DNA from: Mycolicibacterium bacteremicum
GTDB lineage: Bacteria; Actinomycetota; Actinomycetes; Mycobacteriales; Mycobacteriaceae
DNA: 64,000 bases
Reading direction: 5' to 3'
Assembly (NCBI RefSeq): GCF_002086115.1
Contig: NZ_MVHJ01000015.1
Span: forward strand, 1-64,000
Shown here: piece after piece, positions 28,401 through 35,037 of the stretch
How positions within the stretch are numbered: position 1 is the stretch's first letter
Layout of the letters: every line of letters begins with the position of its first letter
Translations under genes and position numbers: made by a program
The notes under the pieces: generated by a model
Databases searched by the model: none
The model's input: the letters and a program-made list of their open reading frames with translations, nothing else
Told to the model about the DNA's origin: nothing

Positions 28401-29812
28401 CCGCCGGGCTCGACGGCAGTGACGCACTGACTTTCACCGGGTCGGGCGGCATCACCGGCAGCTACAGCAACGGTGCGCTGACCCTGTCCGGCAACGCCAC
28501 CGCCGCGGCGTATCAGACCGTGTTGCAGTCGGTGTCGTTCACCACCGGCGTTGCCGGCCTGCGGACCATCGAGTTCCAGGTCATCGACGCCGCCGGGCAA
28601 CAGGCGCTGTTGCCGGGCGTCACCGCGGTCACCGCTGTCGCACCGGTCAATGCCGTGCCGACGGTCGTTGCCCTGCCGGTCGGCGTGGTGACCGCCGGTC
28701 AATCGACCACGGTGTCGCCGATCGTGACGATCGTCAACGACCCGACCGAGAACCTGACGGGGGCCACCGTCACCATCACCGCCGGGGCCGGCGGATCCGA
28801 TGTACTGACCTTCACCGGGTCGGGTGGCATCACCGGCAGCTACAGCAACGGTGTGCTGACCCTGTCCGGCAACGCCACGGCAGCCGCGTATCAAACTGTG
28901 CTGCAGTCGGTCTCGTTCACCACAAACACCGCCGGTGTTCGTATCATCGAATTCTCGGTGACCGATACCGCCGGGCAGAGCCCCCTGCTGCCCGGGCTGA
29001 CGACACTGACAGTGGTCGCGGCGATCAACGCGGCGCCCACCATCCTGGCCACCCCGGTCGCGGCAGTGACCGCCGGCCAGACCACGACGGTGTCGCCGGT
29101 CGTCACCATCGTCAACGACCCGGGCCAGAACCTGTCGGGGGCGACGGTCACCATCGGCGCCGGCCGCGACGCCGTCGATGTGCTGACCTTCACCCCCTCC
29201 GGCGGCATCACCGGCAGCTTCGCCGACGGTGTGCTGACCCTGTCCGGAAACGCTTCCTTGGCGGCCTATCAGACCGTGCTGCAGTCGGTGCAGTTCACCA
29301 CCGGGTCGGGAGCGCTGATCGGGGTCCGCACCATCGAGTTCGCGGTGACCGACGTGCAGGGGGCCACCACAGCGCTGCCGGGTGTGACCGCTCTGACGGT
29401 GTCGGCGGTCAACCTGCCACCCACGGTGCTCACCTCGATCGTGGGAAATCTGGTGTACAACTCGGGCAGCCCGGCCATCACCGTCGACCCGCTGATCACG
29501 GTCTCGGACCCGACGTCGTCGAAGCTGTCCAGCGTCACGCTGGCGATCACCGTCGGGCACGACACCGACGACGTGCTGACCTACACCAAGCCGGCCGGCA
29601 GCCCGATCAACGGCAGCTACAACTCGGCGACGGGCGTCCTCACCCTCACCGGAGACGGCACCCCGGCCCAGTACCAGGAGGCCCTGCGCGCGGTGAAGTT
29701 CTCCACACCGCAGCTCCTCCTCGCAAGCACGCGGACGTTCACGGTCTTCGCCACCGACAACGGGGGCCTGTCCAGCCTGCCGCTGCTGATCGCGCTGGTG
29801 ATCCTGCTGTAG
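19451..29812 (+). CDS. Giant exported protein with 24 tandem Ig/cadherin-like modules
   Basis: 3453 residues from ATG 19451, seven bases after GGAGG; the earlier in-frame start would remove the leader RNA and is rejected. Layout: an unusually long signal sequence (charged 1-45, hydrophobic 52-74, AFA cleavage near 74), a very acidic linker (about 91-175), a segment with WVRREIVHTFFNRTP (302-316) that I recall in other large mycobacterial surface proteins, a VCBS-like module (about 345-430), then 24 modules of about 125 residues from 436. Each has LSGATVTIT, a DELTF, GGITGSY-NGVLTLTG and AAYQ-VLQSV motif. No LPxTG or lipobox is seen, and the end is hydrophobic. A surface adhesin or matrix role is likely but unproven. 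Confidence 0.85.
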   Translation: MCANTSRHRAERLREGSGASDIWHAKELLTGARGPRHVRPVDTTYAKFIGRVGALAVSLGVGVAVATTPGVAFATTDDAGAQSESPSKAGESPASAGESAAQEPAAESVAGEEPTDDEGAEEEDASESEEDDDPELEEPAELEPPTPSSPTSNNDNDDAEPVDTELEVEAEQEVSAPQQLSPAVAPDRPADNSYASDAGPAPSAVESAPAVPEPPQPAETGTLGIEVSDPTAEQTAGVLPAAFTAAPSLNSTAVNPVDALLAVPRTLVGMLSGAISTIFSPFLLAGTAVPVQTPLLWTVLAWVRREIVHTFFNRTPEVNVVKVLPDIPGVAIFDLNEKDPNCDPLTTVITDQPEFGTVVKNPDGTFTYTADVEHLLSGVTDSFTVTITDSVGTHLPGVLGHIQNFFHRIAQFVGLAKPDTIQVTVPVTIPGVGANMPPVLVVSPAAAVGVGESVVLSPTVLLTDADSSQLSGATVTITGADPGDQLTFTGSNGITGAYADGVLTLTGNASAAAYRAVLQSVSFSTDATGLLGLRTVTWSVTDDEGASSSPGVTEVVVLGELNAPPTVVSTPVGVVTAGQSTVVSPIIVIVNEPGELLSGATVTITSPGGSDELTFVGSGGITGSYANGVLTLTGDASAAAYQAVLQSVSFSTGAAGLVGVRTIEFSVTDAVGQDSVAPGVTLLTVIGALNAPPSVVATPVGTVTTGGSTVVSPVIVIVNEPGELLSGATVTITVPDGSDELTFVGSGGITGSYADGVLTLTGDASAAAYRAVLQSVSFSTDVAGVRTIEFSVTDAVGQDSVVPGVTLLTVVSGLNGAPTIVATPVGVGSTGQSTVVSPIIVIVNEPGELLSGATVTITSPDGSDELTFTGSGGITGSYANGVLTLTGDATASAYQAVLQSVALSTDAAGVRTIEFAVTDAAGQDSVLPGVTLLTVTPALNGAPTIVATPVGVGSTGQSTTVSPIIVIVNEPGELLSGATVTITVPDGSDELTFTGSGGITGSYLNGVLTLTGDASAAAYQAVLQSVSLSTDAAGVRTIQFSVTDAAGQESVLPGVTLLTVTPVLNGAPTIVTTPVGVGSTGQSTVVSPIIVIVNEPSELLSGATVTITVPDGSDELTFVGSGGITGSYANGVLTLTGDATASAYQAVLQSVALSTDAAGVRTIQFAVTDAAGQDSVLPGVTLLTVTPTLNGAPTIVTTPVGVGSTGQSTTVSPVIVIVNEPSELLSGATVTITVPDGSDELTFTGSGGITGSYVNGVLTLTGDASAAAYQAVLQSVALSTDAAGVRTIQFSVTDAAGQVSALPGVTLFTVTPALNGAPTIVATPVGVGSTGQSTTVSPVIVIVNEPGELLSGATVTITSPDGSDELTFVGSGGITGSYANGVLTLTGDATASAYQAVLQSVALSTDAAGVRTIEFAVTDAAGQDSVLPGVTLLTVTPALNGAPTIVATPVGVGSTGQSTVVSPIIVIVNEPGELLSGATVTITSPDGSDELTFVESGGITGSYSGGVLTLTGDASAAAYQTVLQSVSLSADVAGVRTIEFAVTDAAGQESALPGVTLLTVTPVLNGAPTIVTTPVGVGSTGQSTVVSPIVVIVNEPGELLSGATVTITSPDGSDELTFTESGGITGSYVNGVLTLTGDASAAAYQTVLQSVALSTDVAGVRTIQFAVTDAAGQESVLPGVTLLAVTPVLNGAPTIVTTPVGVGSTGQSTTVSPLIVIVNEPSELLSGATVTITVPDSSDELTFVGSGGITGSYANGVLTLTGDATASAYQAVLQSVALSTDAAGVRTIEFAVTDAAGQESVLPGVTLLTVTPALNGAPTIVTTPVGVGSTGQSTVVSPLIVIVNEPSELLSGATVTITVPDSSDELTFVGSGGITGTYSGGVLTLTGDASAAAYQAVLQSVSLSTDAAGVRTIQFSVTDAAGQASALPGVTLYTVTPALNGAPTIVATPVGVGSTGQSNVVSPIIVIVNEPGELLSGATVTITMPDGSDELTFTESGGITGSYVNGVLTLTGDASAAAYQTVLQSVSLSTNVAGVRAIEFAVTDAAGQESVLPGVTLFTVTPALNGAPTIVTTPVGVGSTGQSTTVSPIIVIVNEPGELLSGATVTITEPDGSDELTFTGSGGITGSYVNGVLTLTGDASAAAYQAVLQSVSLSTDAAGVRTIQFAVTDAAGQDSVSPGVTLLTVTPTLNGAPTIVATPVGVGSTGQSNVVSPIILVVNEPSELLSGATVTITAPDGSDELTFTESGGITGSYSGGVLTLTGDASAAAYQAVLQSVSLSTDVAGVRTIQFAVTDAAGQVSALPGVTLFTVTPALNGAPTIVATPVGVGSTGQSNVVSPIIVIVNEPGELLSGATVTITVLDGSDELTFVGSGEITGSYSGGVLTLTGDASAAAYQAVLQSVSLSTDIAGVRTIEFSVTDAAGQESALPGVTLFTVTPALNGAPTIVTTPVAVGSTGQSTTVSPVIVIVNEPGELLSGATVTITVPDGSDELTFNESGGITGSYSGGMLTLTGDASAAAYQTVLQSVSLSTDAAGVRTIEFSVTDAAGQSSVLPGLTTLTVVAVLNAPPTVVATPVGVGTAGQPTTVSPIITIVNDPGEQLSGATVTITNAEGTDELTFTGSNGITGTYSNGVLALTGNASATAYQTVLQSVSFTGDVAGLRTIEFSVTDIGGQPSLLPGVTALTVVGVLNTAPTIVATPVGATAVGQSTTVSPIIVIVNDLGENLTGATVTITNAEGTDELTFTGSNGITGTYADGVLELTGNASAAAYQTVLQSVSFTADTAGVRSIEFQVIDAAGQEAVIAGVTLVTVVGLPSMSPTVVATPVATTTVGQSTTVSPVVTIVNDSGENLSGATVTITVGLDGSDELTFTGAGGITGSYSNGVLTLSGDASATAYQTVLQSVSFSTDIAGVRTISFQVTDVAGQQALLPGSTVVTVLAALNAPPTVLTLPAGVATTGQQTTVSPVVTIVNDPTENLSGATVTITAGLDGSDALTFTGSGGITGSYSNGALTLSGNATAAAYQTVLQSVSFTTGVAGLRTIEFQVIDAAGQQALLPGVTAVTAVAPVNAVPTVVALPVGVVTAGQSTTVSPIVTIVNDPTENLTGATVTITAGAGGSDVLTFTGSGGITGSYSNGVLTLSGNATAAAYQTVLQSVSFTTNTAGVRIIEFSVTDTAGQSPLLPGLTTLTVVAAINAAPTILATPVAAVTAGQTTTVSPVVTIVNDPGQNLSGATVTIGAGRDAVDVLTFTPSGGITGSFADGVLTLSGNASLAAYQTVLQSVQFTTGSGALIGVRTIEFAVTDVQGATTALPGVTALTVSAVNLPPTVLTSIVGNLVYNSGSPAITVDPLITVSDPTSSKLSSVTLAITVGHDTDDVLTYTKPAGSPINGSYNSATGVLTLTGDGTPAQYQEALRAVKFSTPQLLLASTRTFTVFATDNGGLSSLPLLIALVILL
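20756..29812 (+). repeat. 24 tandem modules of 375-384 bp
   Basis: Modules begin at 20756, 21131, 21515 and 21890, then every 375 bases to 27890, then at 28268, 28646, 29024 and 29408. Most are exactly 125 codons; module 2 and the last four have small in-frame additions. The first three and the last seven are more divergent. The last keeps the form NSATGVLTLTG seen in related bacterial adhesin modules, so the ends look ancestral and the middle homogenised. Confidence 0.92.
21890..27139 (+). repeat. Homogenised core array, 14 x 375 bp
   Basis: Fourteen consecutive units of exactly 375 bp with no insertion or deletion and high DNA identity. Sub-blocks are shared in a mosaic. For example, the version encoding DATASAYQAVLQSVALS occurs in units at 21890, 22640, 23390 and 24515, while others carry DASAAAYQ. 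Likewise YANG, YSGG, YVNG and YLNG variants, and EPGE or EPSE, are distributed independently. The 750-bp spacing of the first three suggests two-unit duplications followed by conversion. Confidence 0.9.
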
Positions 29813-29842
29813 ACGGTTGCGGGTCGGCTAACGTGGGATTCC

Positions 29843-31342
29843 ATGCAGCGCACCTCACGGTCCCTGGTGGCCATGCTGGCCCTGACGGCCCTCGTCGCGG
29901 GATGCGGTACCGACACCGCAGCGCCGCCGACCCCGCAGGCCGACGTCGACGCCGCCGGGTACGCCGAGGAGATCAGCCAGCGCCTGCAGACCGACGCCAT
30001 GATGGCGCACCTGACCCGGCTGCAGGAGATCGCCGACCAACACGACGGTAACCGGGCGCTGGGCACCGCCGGCTACCAGGCCAGCGTCGACTACGTCGTG
30101 AATGCGCTGCGTGACAAGGGTTTCGACGTTCAGACCCCTGAGTTCGAGGTGCGAATCCCGTTCGCCGAGGAACCGACCGTCGAGGTGGCCGGCGCCAGGG
30201 TCGCCGCCTTGCCGATGAGCTTCACCGTCGGCACCCCGGCCGACGGCGTGCGCGGACCACTGGTCGCGGCGCCTGTCGACGACACCCCGGGCTGCGCCGA
30301 CGCGGACTATGCGGGCCTGCCGGTGCAGGGTGCGGTGGTGCTCGTCGACCGCGGCTCCTGCCCGTTCAGTGACAAGCAGGCCATCGCCGCCAAGCGCGGC
30401 GCGGTCGCCCTGCTGGTGGCCGACAACGTCGAGCGGCCCGTTGAGGAGTTCGGCGGCACACTGGGTAGCGGCACCGATGTGAAGATTCCGGTGCTCGGCA
30501 TCACCAAGGGTGAGGGAGCCCGGCTGCGTTCCGCACCGGGCGAGGCGTCGATCCGGCTGGAGGCCGGGGTGAACGTCGAGCGTAGCCAGAACATCATCGC
30601 GCAGACCAGCACCGGGGCAACGGACAACGTCGTGATGATCGGTGCCCACCTGGACAGTGTGCCGGAAGGCCCTGGTATCAACGACAATGGTTCCGGGGTG
30701 GCGGCGGTGCTGGAGACGGCCCTGCAGATGGGCAGCGCGCCCGAGGTGCGCAACGCCGTCCGCTTCGGGTTCTGGGGTGCCGAGGAGGTCGGCCTGGTGG
30801 GTTCGGATCGCTACGTCTCCTCGTTGGACATCGAGGCGCTCAAAGACATTGCGCTGTACCTGAATTTCGACATGATCGGCTCACCCAATCCGGGATACTT
30901 CACCTATGACGGCAATCAGTCGGCACCGCCGGCCGCCGACGGCAGCGTGCCGCGGGTTCCGGAGGGTTCGGCAGGTATCGAACGGATGCTGGTTGCGTAC
31001 CTGGACGCCGCCGGAAAGCCGGCCCAGGACACCGGCTTCAACGGTCGGTCCGACTACGACGCCTTCACCAAGGCCGGAATCCCCTCGGGCGGAACATTTT
31101 CAGGGGCCGAGGAGAATATGACGGCCGAGCAGGCGCAGCTCTGGGGTGGGCAGGCCGACCAACCGTTCGACCCGAACTACCACAAGGCGACCGACACCTT
31201 GGACCGCATCGACGAGACCGCCATGGAGATTCTGGGCCGCGGCGTCGCCTACGCCGCGGCGCTTTATTCCCAGGACATCGGCGGCCGCAACGGGGTGCCG
31301 GTGCGCGAGGACCGCACCCGTCACGTGCTCTCCGGCTCATGA
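29843..31342 (+). CDS. lpqL: M28-family aminopeptidase lipoprotein (LpqL-like)
   Basis: A 499-residue lipoprotein with lipobox LVAGC (Cys21), a PA domain (about 135-245) inserted in the peptidase, and a complete M28 zinc site: H269 and D281 (GAHLDS, NDNGSG), E314/E315 (GAEE), D343 (NFDMIG) and H447 (NYHKATD). It should be an active cell-envelope aminopeptidase. M. tuberculosis LpqL (Rv0418) follows the thiG region in the same way. TAACGT at 29829-29834 lies eight bases before the ATG, suggesting a nearly leaderless transcript. The end overlaps the next gene by four bases. Confidence 0.9.
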   Translation: MQRTSRSLVAMLALTALVAGCGTDTAAPPTPQADVDAAGYAEEISQRLQTDAMMAHLTRLQEIADQHDGNRALGTAGYQASVDYVVNALRDKGFDVQTPEFEVRIPFAEEPTVEVAGARVAALPMSFTVGTPADGVRGPLVAAPVDDTPGCADADYAGLPVQGAVVLVDRGSCPFSDKQAIAAKRGAVALLVADNVERPVEEFGGTLGSGTDVKIPVLGITKGEGARLRSAPGEASIRLEAGVNVERSQNIIAQTSTGATDNVVMIGAHLDSVPEGPGINDNGSGVAAVLETALQMGSAPEVRNAVRFGFWGAEEVGLVGSDRYVSSLDIEALKDIALYLNFDMIGSPNPGYFTYDGNQSAPPAADGSVPRVPEGSAGIERMLVAYLDAAGKPAQDTGFNGRSDYDAFTKAGIPSGGTFSGAEENMTAEQAQLWGGQADQPFDPNYHKATDTLDRIDETAMEILGRGVAYAAALYSQDIGGRNGVPVREDRTRHVLSGS

Positions 31343-32763
31343 GGAAGCTGCTGGCGGCCATCGCCGCGGCGCTGCTGCTGGCGTCGTGCACCTCGGCACC
31401 CGAGCCCGAGCCGCTCGATCCGAAGGAGTTGGCCGGCGCGGTGACCGCCGATGCGATCTTCGCTCATCTGGAACGGCTCAACGGTATCGCCGACGCGAAC
31501 GACGGCAGCCGGGCCGTCGGCACGTCGGGATACGATGCGACCGTCGATTATATCTCGGAAGTGCTGCGCGACAACGGGTTCGAGATCACCACCCCGGAAT
31601 ACGAATGGCTCAAGATGGGTGATCCGGGTAAGCCGACACTGGAGGTTGCCGGTCGCAGCTATCCGGTCACCCAGGCGTCGCCGCTGGCGTCCACTCCCCG
31701 TGGGGGAGTCCGCGGGTTGTCCCTGCGACCACGCGATCCGGCCGGTTGCAAGGCCGCCGACTACGGCAACATCCGCGGCGCGCTCGCGATCGTGGACGAC
31801 ACCGGGTGCTCGGTGGTCGTCAAGCAGAACGCCGCGGTGGCCAAGGGAGCGGTCGGCCTGCTGGTGGTCAGCGCCGGTGGCACCAAAGGACTCTTCGAGC
31901 CCGGCTACTACCAGAAGCTGACCCTGCCGGTCGCCGTCATCGACCGCACCATCGATGCCGCGCTGCGGCGCACCAACGATCCGGTGCGCTTGATACTCGA
32001 TGCTCAGGCCAGCGTGGCCCGTAGCAAGAGTGTCATCGCGCAGACCTCCACGGGAGACAGCACCGATATCGTGGTCGCGGGCGCACACCTGGACAGCGCA
32101 CCGCGCAGTCCCGGCGTCAACGACAACGGATCCGGGGTCGCGGCGCTGCTGGCCATCGCCGACGCGATGGGCTCGGCGCCCAAGATCGACAATGCCGTGC
32201 GGTTCGCGTTCTGGGGCTCGCAGCGCCTCGGCGCCGCGGGGAAGTACCTGGCCGGTCTGGATGACGGTGGCCTCGACGACATCGCGGCCTATCTCGATGC
32301 CACCATGATCGGCTCGCCCAATCCCGGTTACTTCACCCTCGACGGCGATCAATCCGGACAGCCGAACCCGGCGATTGCCGCGGACACCGTGCCGGAGGGG
32401 TCGGCCGGGATCGAGCGCACGCTGGCCGGGTATCTGAACGGCGCCGGGGTCCGGCCGGCCGACATGCCACTGGACATGGCCGGCGACTACGGACCGTTCC
32501 TGGCCGCAGGCGTGCCCGTGGGCGGTCTGACCACCGGTGCCAAACAACAGAAGACACCGGTGCAGGCGCGGTTGTGGGGCGGCCGCGCCGGCGCGCCCTT
32601 CGACCCGAACGCCGGTGGGCCGCGGGACGGGATGGACAACGTCGACCACCGGGCACTGTCGATCACCGGCCCGGCGATGGCGTTCACCATCGGCACCTAC
32701 GCCCGCTCCATCGAGGGTGTCAACGGCCTCCCACCACGGGACAGCCGCAACCGACGCGGATAG
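31339..32763 (+). CDS. LpqL paralogue, predicted inactive M28 peptidase lipoprotein
   Basis: A 474-residue lipoprotein (lipobox LLASC, Cys17) clearly paralogous to its upstream neighbour along the whole length, including the PA domain. H250 and D262 are kept, but the catalytic and metal residues are replaced: EE by Q295-R296, the NFDMIG aspartate by T322, and the YH histidine by G426. It should therefore not bind two zincs or catalyse, and may bind peptides or regulate its active partner. The frame is intact, so it is not a pseudogene. Start ATG 31339 overlaps the first peptidase as ATGA. Confidence 0.85.
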   Translation: MRKLLAAIAAALLLASCTSAPEPEPLDPKELAGAVTADAIFAHLERLNGIADANDGSRAVGTSGYDATVDYISEVLRDNGFEITTPEYEWLKMGDPGKPTLEVAGRSYPVTQASPLASTPRGGVRGLSLRPRDPAGCKAADYGNIRGALAIVDDTGCSVVVKQNAAVAKGAVGLLVVSAGGTKGLFEPGYYQKLTLPVAVIDRTIDAALRRTNDPVRLILDAQASVARSKSVIAQTSTGDSTDIVVAGAHLDSAPRSPGVNDNGSGVAALLAIADAMGSAPKIDNAVRFAFWGSQRLGAAGKYLAGLDDGGLDDIAAYLDATMIGSPNPGYFTLDGDQSGQPNPAIAADTVPEGSAGIERTLAGYLNGAGVRPADMPLDMAGDYGPFLAAGVPVGGLTTGAKQQKTPVQARLWGGRAGAPFDPNAGGPRDGMDNVDHRALSITGPAMAFTIGTYARSIEGVNGLPPRDSRNRRG

Positions 32764-32867
32764 GACGGGCCGCAGATCCCGAGTGGCAGCAGAGGCTGGC
32801 CGCCGCGCCGGCCTACGCACGTCGAGGTGCAGACCACCTGGCGGCGTCCATCGGGCACCATGTTCGG

Positions 32868-35006
32868 GTGAACAACCCCGGCGTACTCGAACGCCTCGCC
32901 CGCCAGGCCATGGCGACGCCCCGGCGGATCCTCGCGGCCACTGCGCTGATCGCCGTTGCTGCAGCAATTTTCGGGGTGCCGGTCACCGGGGAACTGAGTG
33001 CCGGCGGCTTCGCCGATCCGGATGCCGAGTCCTCCCGGGCCGCCGAGTTGCTGGCCGGGAAATTCGACCAGGGCGATATGCAGCTGCTGATCATCGTCTC
33101 CGATCCCGCCGGCGTGATGAGCCCGGCCGCCCGCCGGGTGGGCACCGAGATCGACACGGCACTGCGCGAATCCGACCACGTGGCCCGGGTGAGCTCCGCG
33201 TGGACCGCGCCCGAGCCGGCAGTCGCCCAATTGGTCAGCAGGGACGGTACCGCCGGGCTCGTCGTCGCCGGTATCACCGGCGGCGAGCAGCACGCCCAGG
33301 AACACGCCGAGGAGCTCACCGACCGACTGGTCCACGACCGCGACGGGGTGCGCGTACAGGCCGGTGGCGTCGCCATGGTCAACACCCAGATCACCGAGCA
33401 GTCCCAGCGCGACCTACTGGTCATGGAATCCATCGCCATCCCCTTCAGCTTCCTGGTGCTGGTATGGGTGTTCGGCGGCCTGCTGGCCGCGGCGGTGCCC
33501 GTGGTGGTCGGCGTGCTGGCGATCCTGGGTTCGCTGGCGGTGCTGCGACTGGTCACCCTCGCCACCGATGTCTCGGTGTTCGCGCTCAACCTGTGTATGG
33601 CGATGGGGCTCGCGCTGGCAATCGATTACACGTTGCTGATGGTCAGCCGCTACCGCGACGAACTGGCCGAGGGGGCCGCCGCCGAGGACGCCCTGGTGCG
33701 AACCATGGGGACGGCCGGTCGGACCGTGGTCTTCTCGGCGACGACGGTCGCGCTGCCGATGTCGACGCTGGTGCTGTTCCCGATGTACTTCCTGAAGTCC
33801 TTCGCCTATGCCGGCGTGGCAACGGTGGTCTTCGCCGCGGTCTCCGCCCTGGTCATCACCCCGGCGGCGTTGGTGCTGCTCGGAGATCGCGTCCGCGGAC
33901 GCCGCAGCAAGGCTCCCAAGCCGGTGCAGCAACAGTTCTGGTATCGCTCGACGAAGTTCGTGCTGCGCCGGGCGATGCCGATCGGGCTCGCCGTGGTGGC
34001 GCTGTTGATCCTGCTGGGGCTGCCGTTCACCGGCGTGAAGTGGGGATTCCCCGACGACCGGGTGCTGCCGAGGTCGGCGTCGGCGCATCAGGTCGGCGAC
34101 CGGTTGCGCGAGGATTTCGCCGACAACTCCGCCACCGAGATCAATATCGTCATCCCCGACTCGGTGGGCATTCCGGTCACCGAGCTGGACCGGTTCGTGG
34201 CGGAGTTGGCCGCCGCACCAGAGGTTTCGGGCGTCGCCCCGCCGGTCGAGCGCGACGGCAGCCTGTTCATCCGGGTGTCCAGTTCGGCGCCGCTGTTCTC
34301 CGAGGGCTCTGCGTCGCAACTGGACCGCCTGCACGCGATCCGGGGTCCCGACGACCGGCAGGTGCTCCTCGGTGGGGTCGCCCAGACCGATCGCGACAGC
34401 GTGGCCGCCATCGGCGCAAGGCTGCCGCTGGTGCTGGGGCTGATCGCGGGCATCACCTTCTGCCTGCTGTTCCTGCTGACCGGCAGCGTCGTGCTGCCCG
34501 CGAAGGCGTTGGTGCTCAACATCTTGTCACTGTCTGCCGCGTTCGGCGCGATGGTGTGGATCTTCCAGGACGGGCACCTGGGCGCCTTCGGCACCACCGC
34601 CACCGGGACGCTGGTGGCCAACATCCCGGTGCTGCTGTTCTGCATCGCCTTCGGCCTGTCGATGGACTACGAGGTGTTCCTGCTCGCGCGCATCCGCGAG
34701 TACTGGCTGGAATCGGGGCGTACCGCGGCCGATGTCGGCCAGAGTGTGGCACTCGGGTTGGCCCGTACCGGCCGGGTGGTAACCGCTGCGGCGCTGGTGA
34801 TGTCGATATCGTTTGCGGCGCTGATCGCCGCCAACGTCTCCTTCATGCGGATGTTCGGCCTCGGCCTGACATTGGCGGTGCTGATGGACGCCACACTCGT
34901 GCGGATGGTGTTGGTGCCCGCCTTCATGCAACTGATGGGTCGGTGGAACTGGTGGGCACCCGCGCCGCTGGCCCGGCTGCATCGGCGAATCGGCCTGAAT
35001 CATTGA
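32868..35006 (+). CDS. MMPL-family RND transporter
   Basis: A 712-residue MmpL-type exporter with two repeated halves of one N-terminal helix, a periplasmic loop and five helices. The proton-relay Asp-Tyr pairs are present in both halves (ALAIDYTLLMVSRYR and GLSMDYEVFLLARIR). Start GTG 32868 is chosen because VNNPGVLERLARQAM is the usual beginning; the frame is open further upstream without a start codon near. It ends 31 bases before the type III PKS, so it probably exports the lipid or quinone product. Mycobacterial MmpL proteins move lipids to the envelope. Confidence 0.88.
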   Translation: MNNPGVLERLARQAMATPRRILAATALIAVAAAIFGVPVTGELSAGGFADPDAESSRAAELLAGKFDQGDMQLLIIVSDPAGVMSPAARRVGTEIDTALRESDHVARVSSAWTAPEPAVAQLVSRDGTAGLVVAGITGGEQHAQEHAEELTDRLVHDRDGVRVQAGGVAMVNTQITEQSQRDLLVMESIAIPFSFLVLVWVFGGLLAAAVPVVVGVLAILGSLAVLRLVTLATDVSVFALNLCMAMGLALAIDYTLLMVSRYRDELAEGAAAEDALVRTMGTAGRTVVFSATTVALPMSTLVLFPMYFLKSFAYAGVATVVFAAVSALVITPAALVLLGDRVRGRRSKAPKPVQQQFWYRSTKFVLRRAMPIGLAVVALLILLGLPFTGVKWGFPDDRVLPRSASAHQVGDRLREDFADNSATEINIVIPDSVGIPVTELDRFVAELAAAPEVSGVAPPVERDGSLFIRVSSSAPLFSEGSASQLDRLHAIRGPDDRQVLLGGVAQTDRDSVAAIGARLPLVLGLIAGITFCLLFLLTGSVVLPAKALVLNILSLSAAFGAMVWIFQDGHLGAFGTTATGTLVANIPVLLFCIAFGLSMDYEVFLLARIREYWLESGRTAADVGQSVALGLARTGRVVTAAALVMSISFAALIAANVSFMRMFGLGLTLAVLMDATLVRMVLVPAFMQLMGRWNWWAPAPLARLHRRIGLNH

Positions 35007-35011
35007 ACCGG

Positions 35012-35028
35012 ACGGGGTAGCACCCCGT
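35012..35028 (+). promoter_or_regulatory. Perfect hairpin between MMPL and PKS genes
   Basis: ACGGGGT-AGC-ACCCCGT is a perfect 7-3-7 inverted repeat between the MMPL stop (35006) and the PKS ATG (35038). No T-run follows. It could be an operator, a partial terminator or an mRNA-processing site that sets PKS expression apart from the transporter. Confidence 0.45.
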
Positions 35029-35037
35029 ATCAGTGAT

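Noticed and set aside
26642..29560. Long minus-strand open frames (up to 502 codons) opposite the repeat gene, with a 375-base period
   Set aside because: They recur in step with the repeats, lack starts with ribosome sites, give Arg/Gly/His-rich low-complexity translations, and are shadows of the high-GC plus-strand gene.
31339..32763. Pseudogene call for the second M28 gene
   Set aside because: The frame, lipobox and overlap with its partner are intact; only active-site residues are changed, which fits a maintained pseudo-enzyme.
32574..32867. In-frame N-terminal extension of the MMPL gene
   Set aside because: The frame is open, but it overlaps the peptidase paralogue, has no usable start codon near, and the family start fits GTG 32868.
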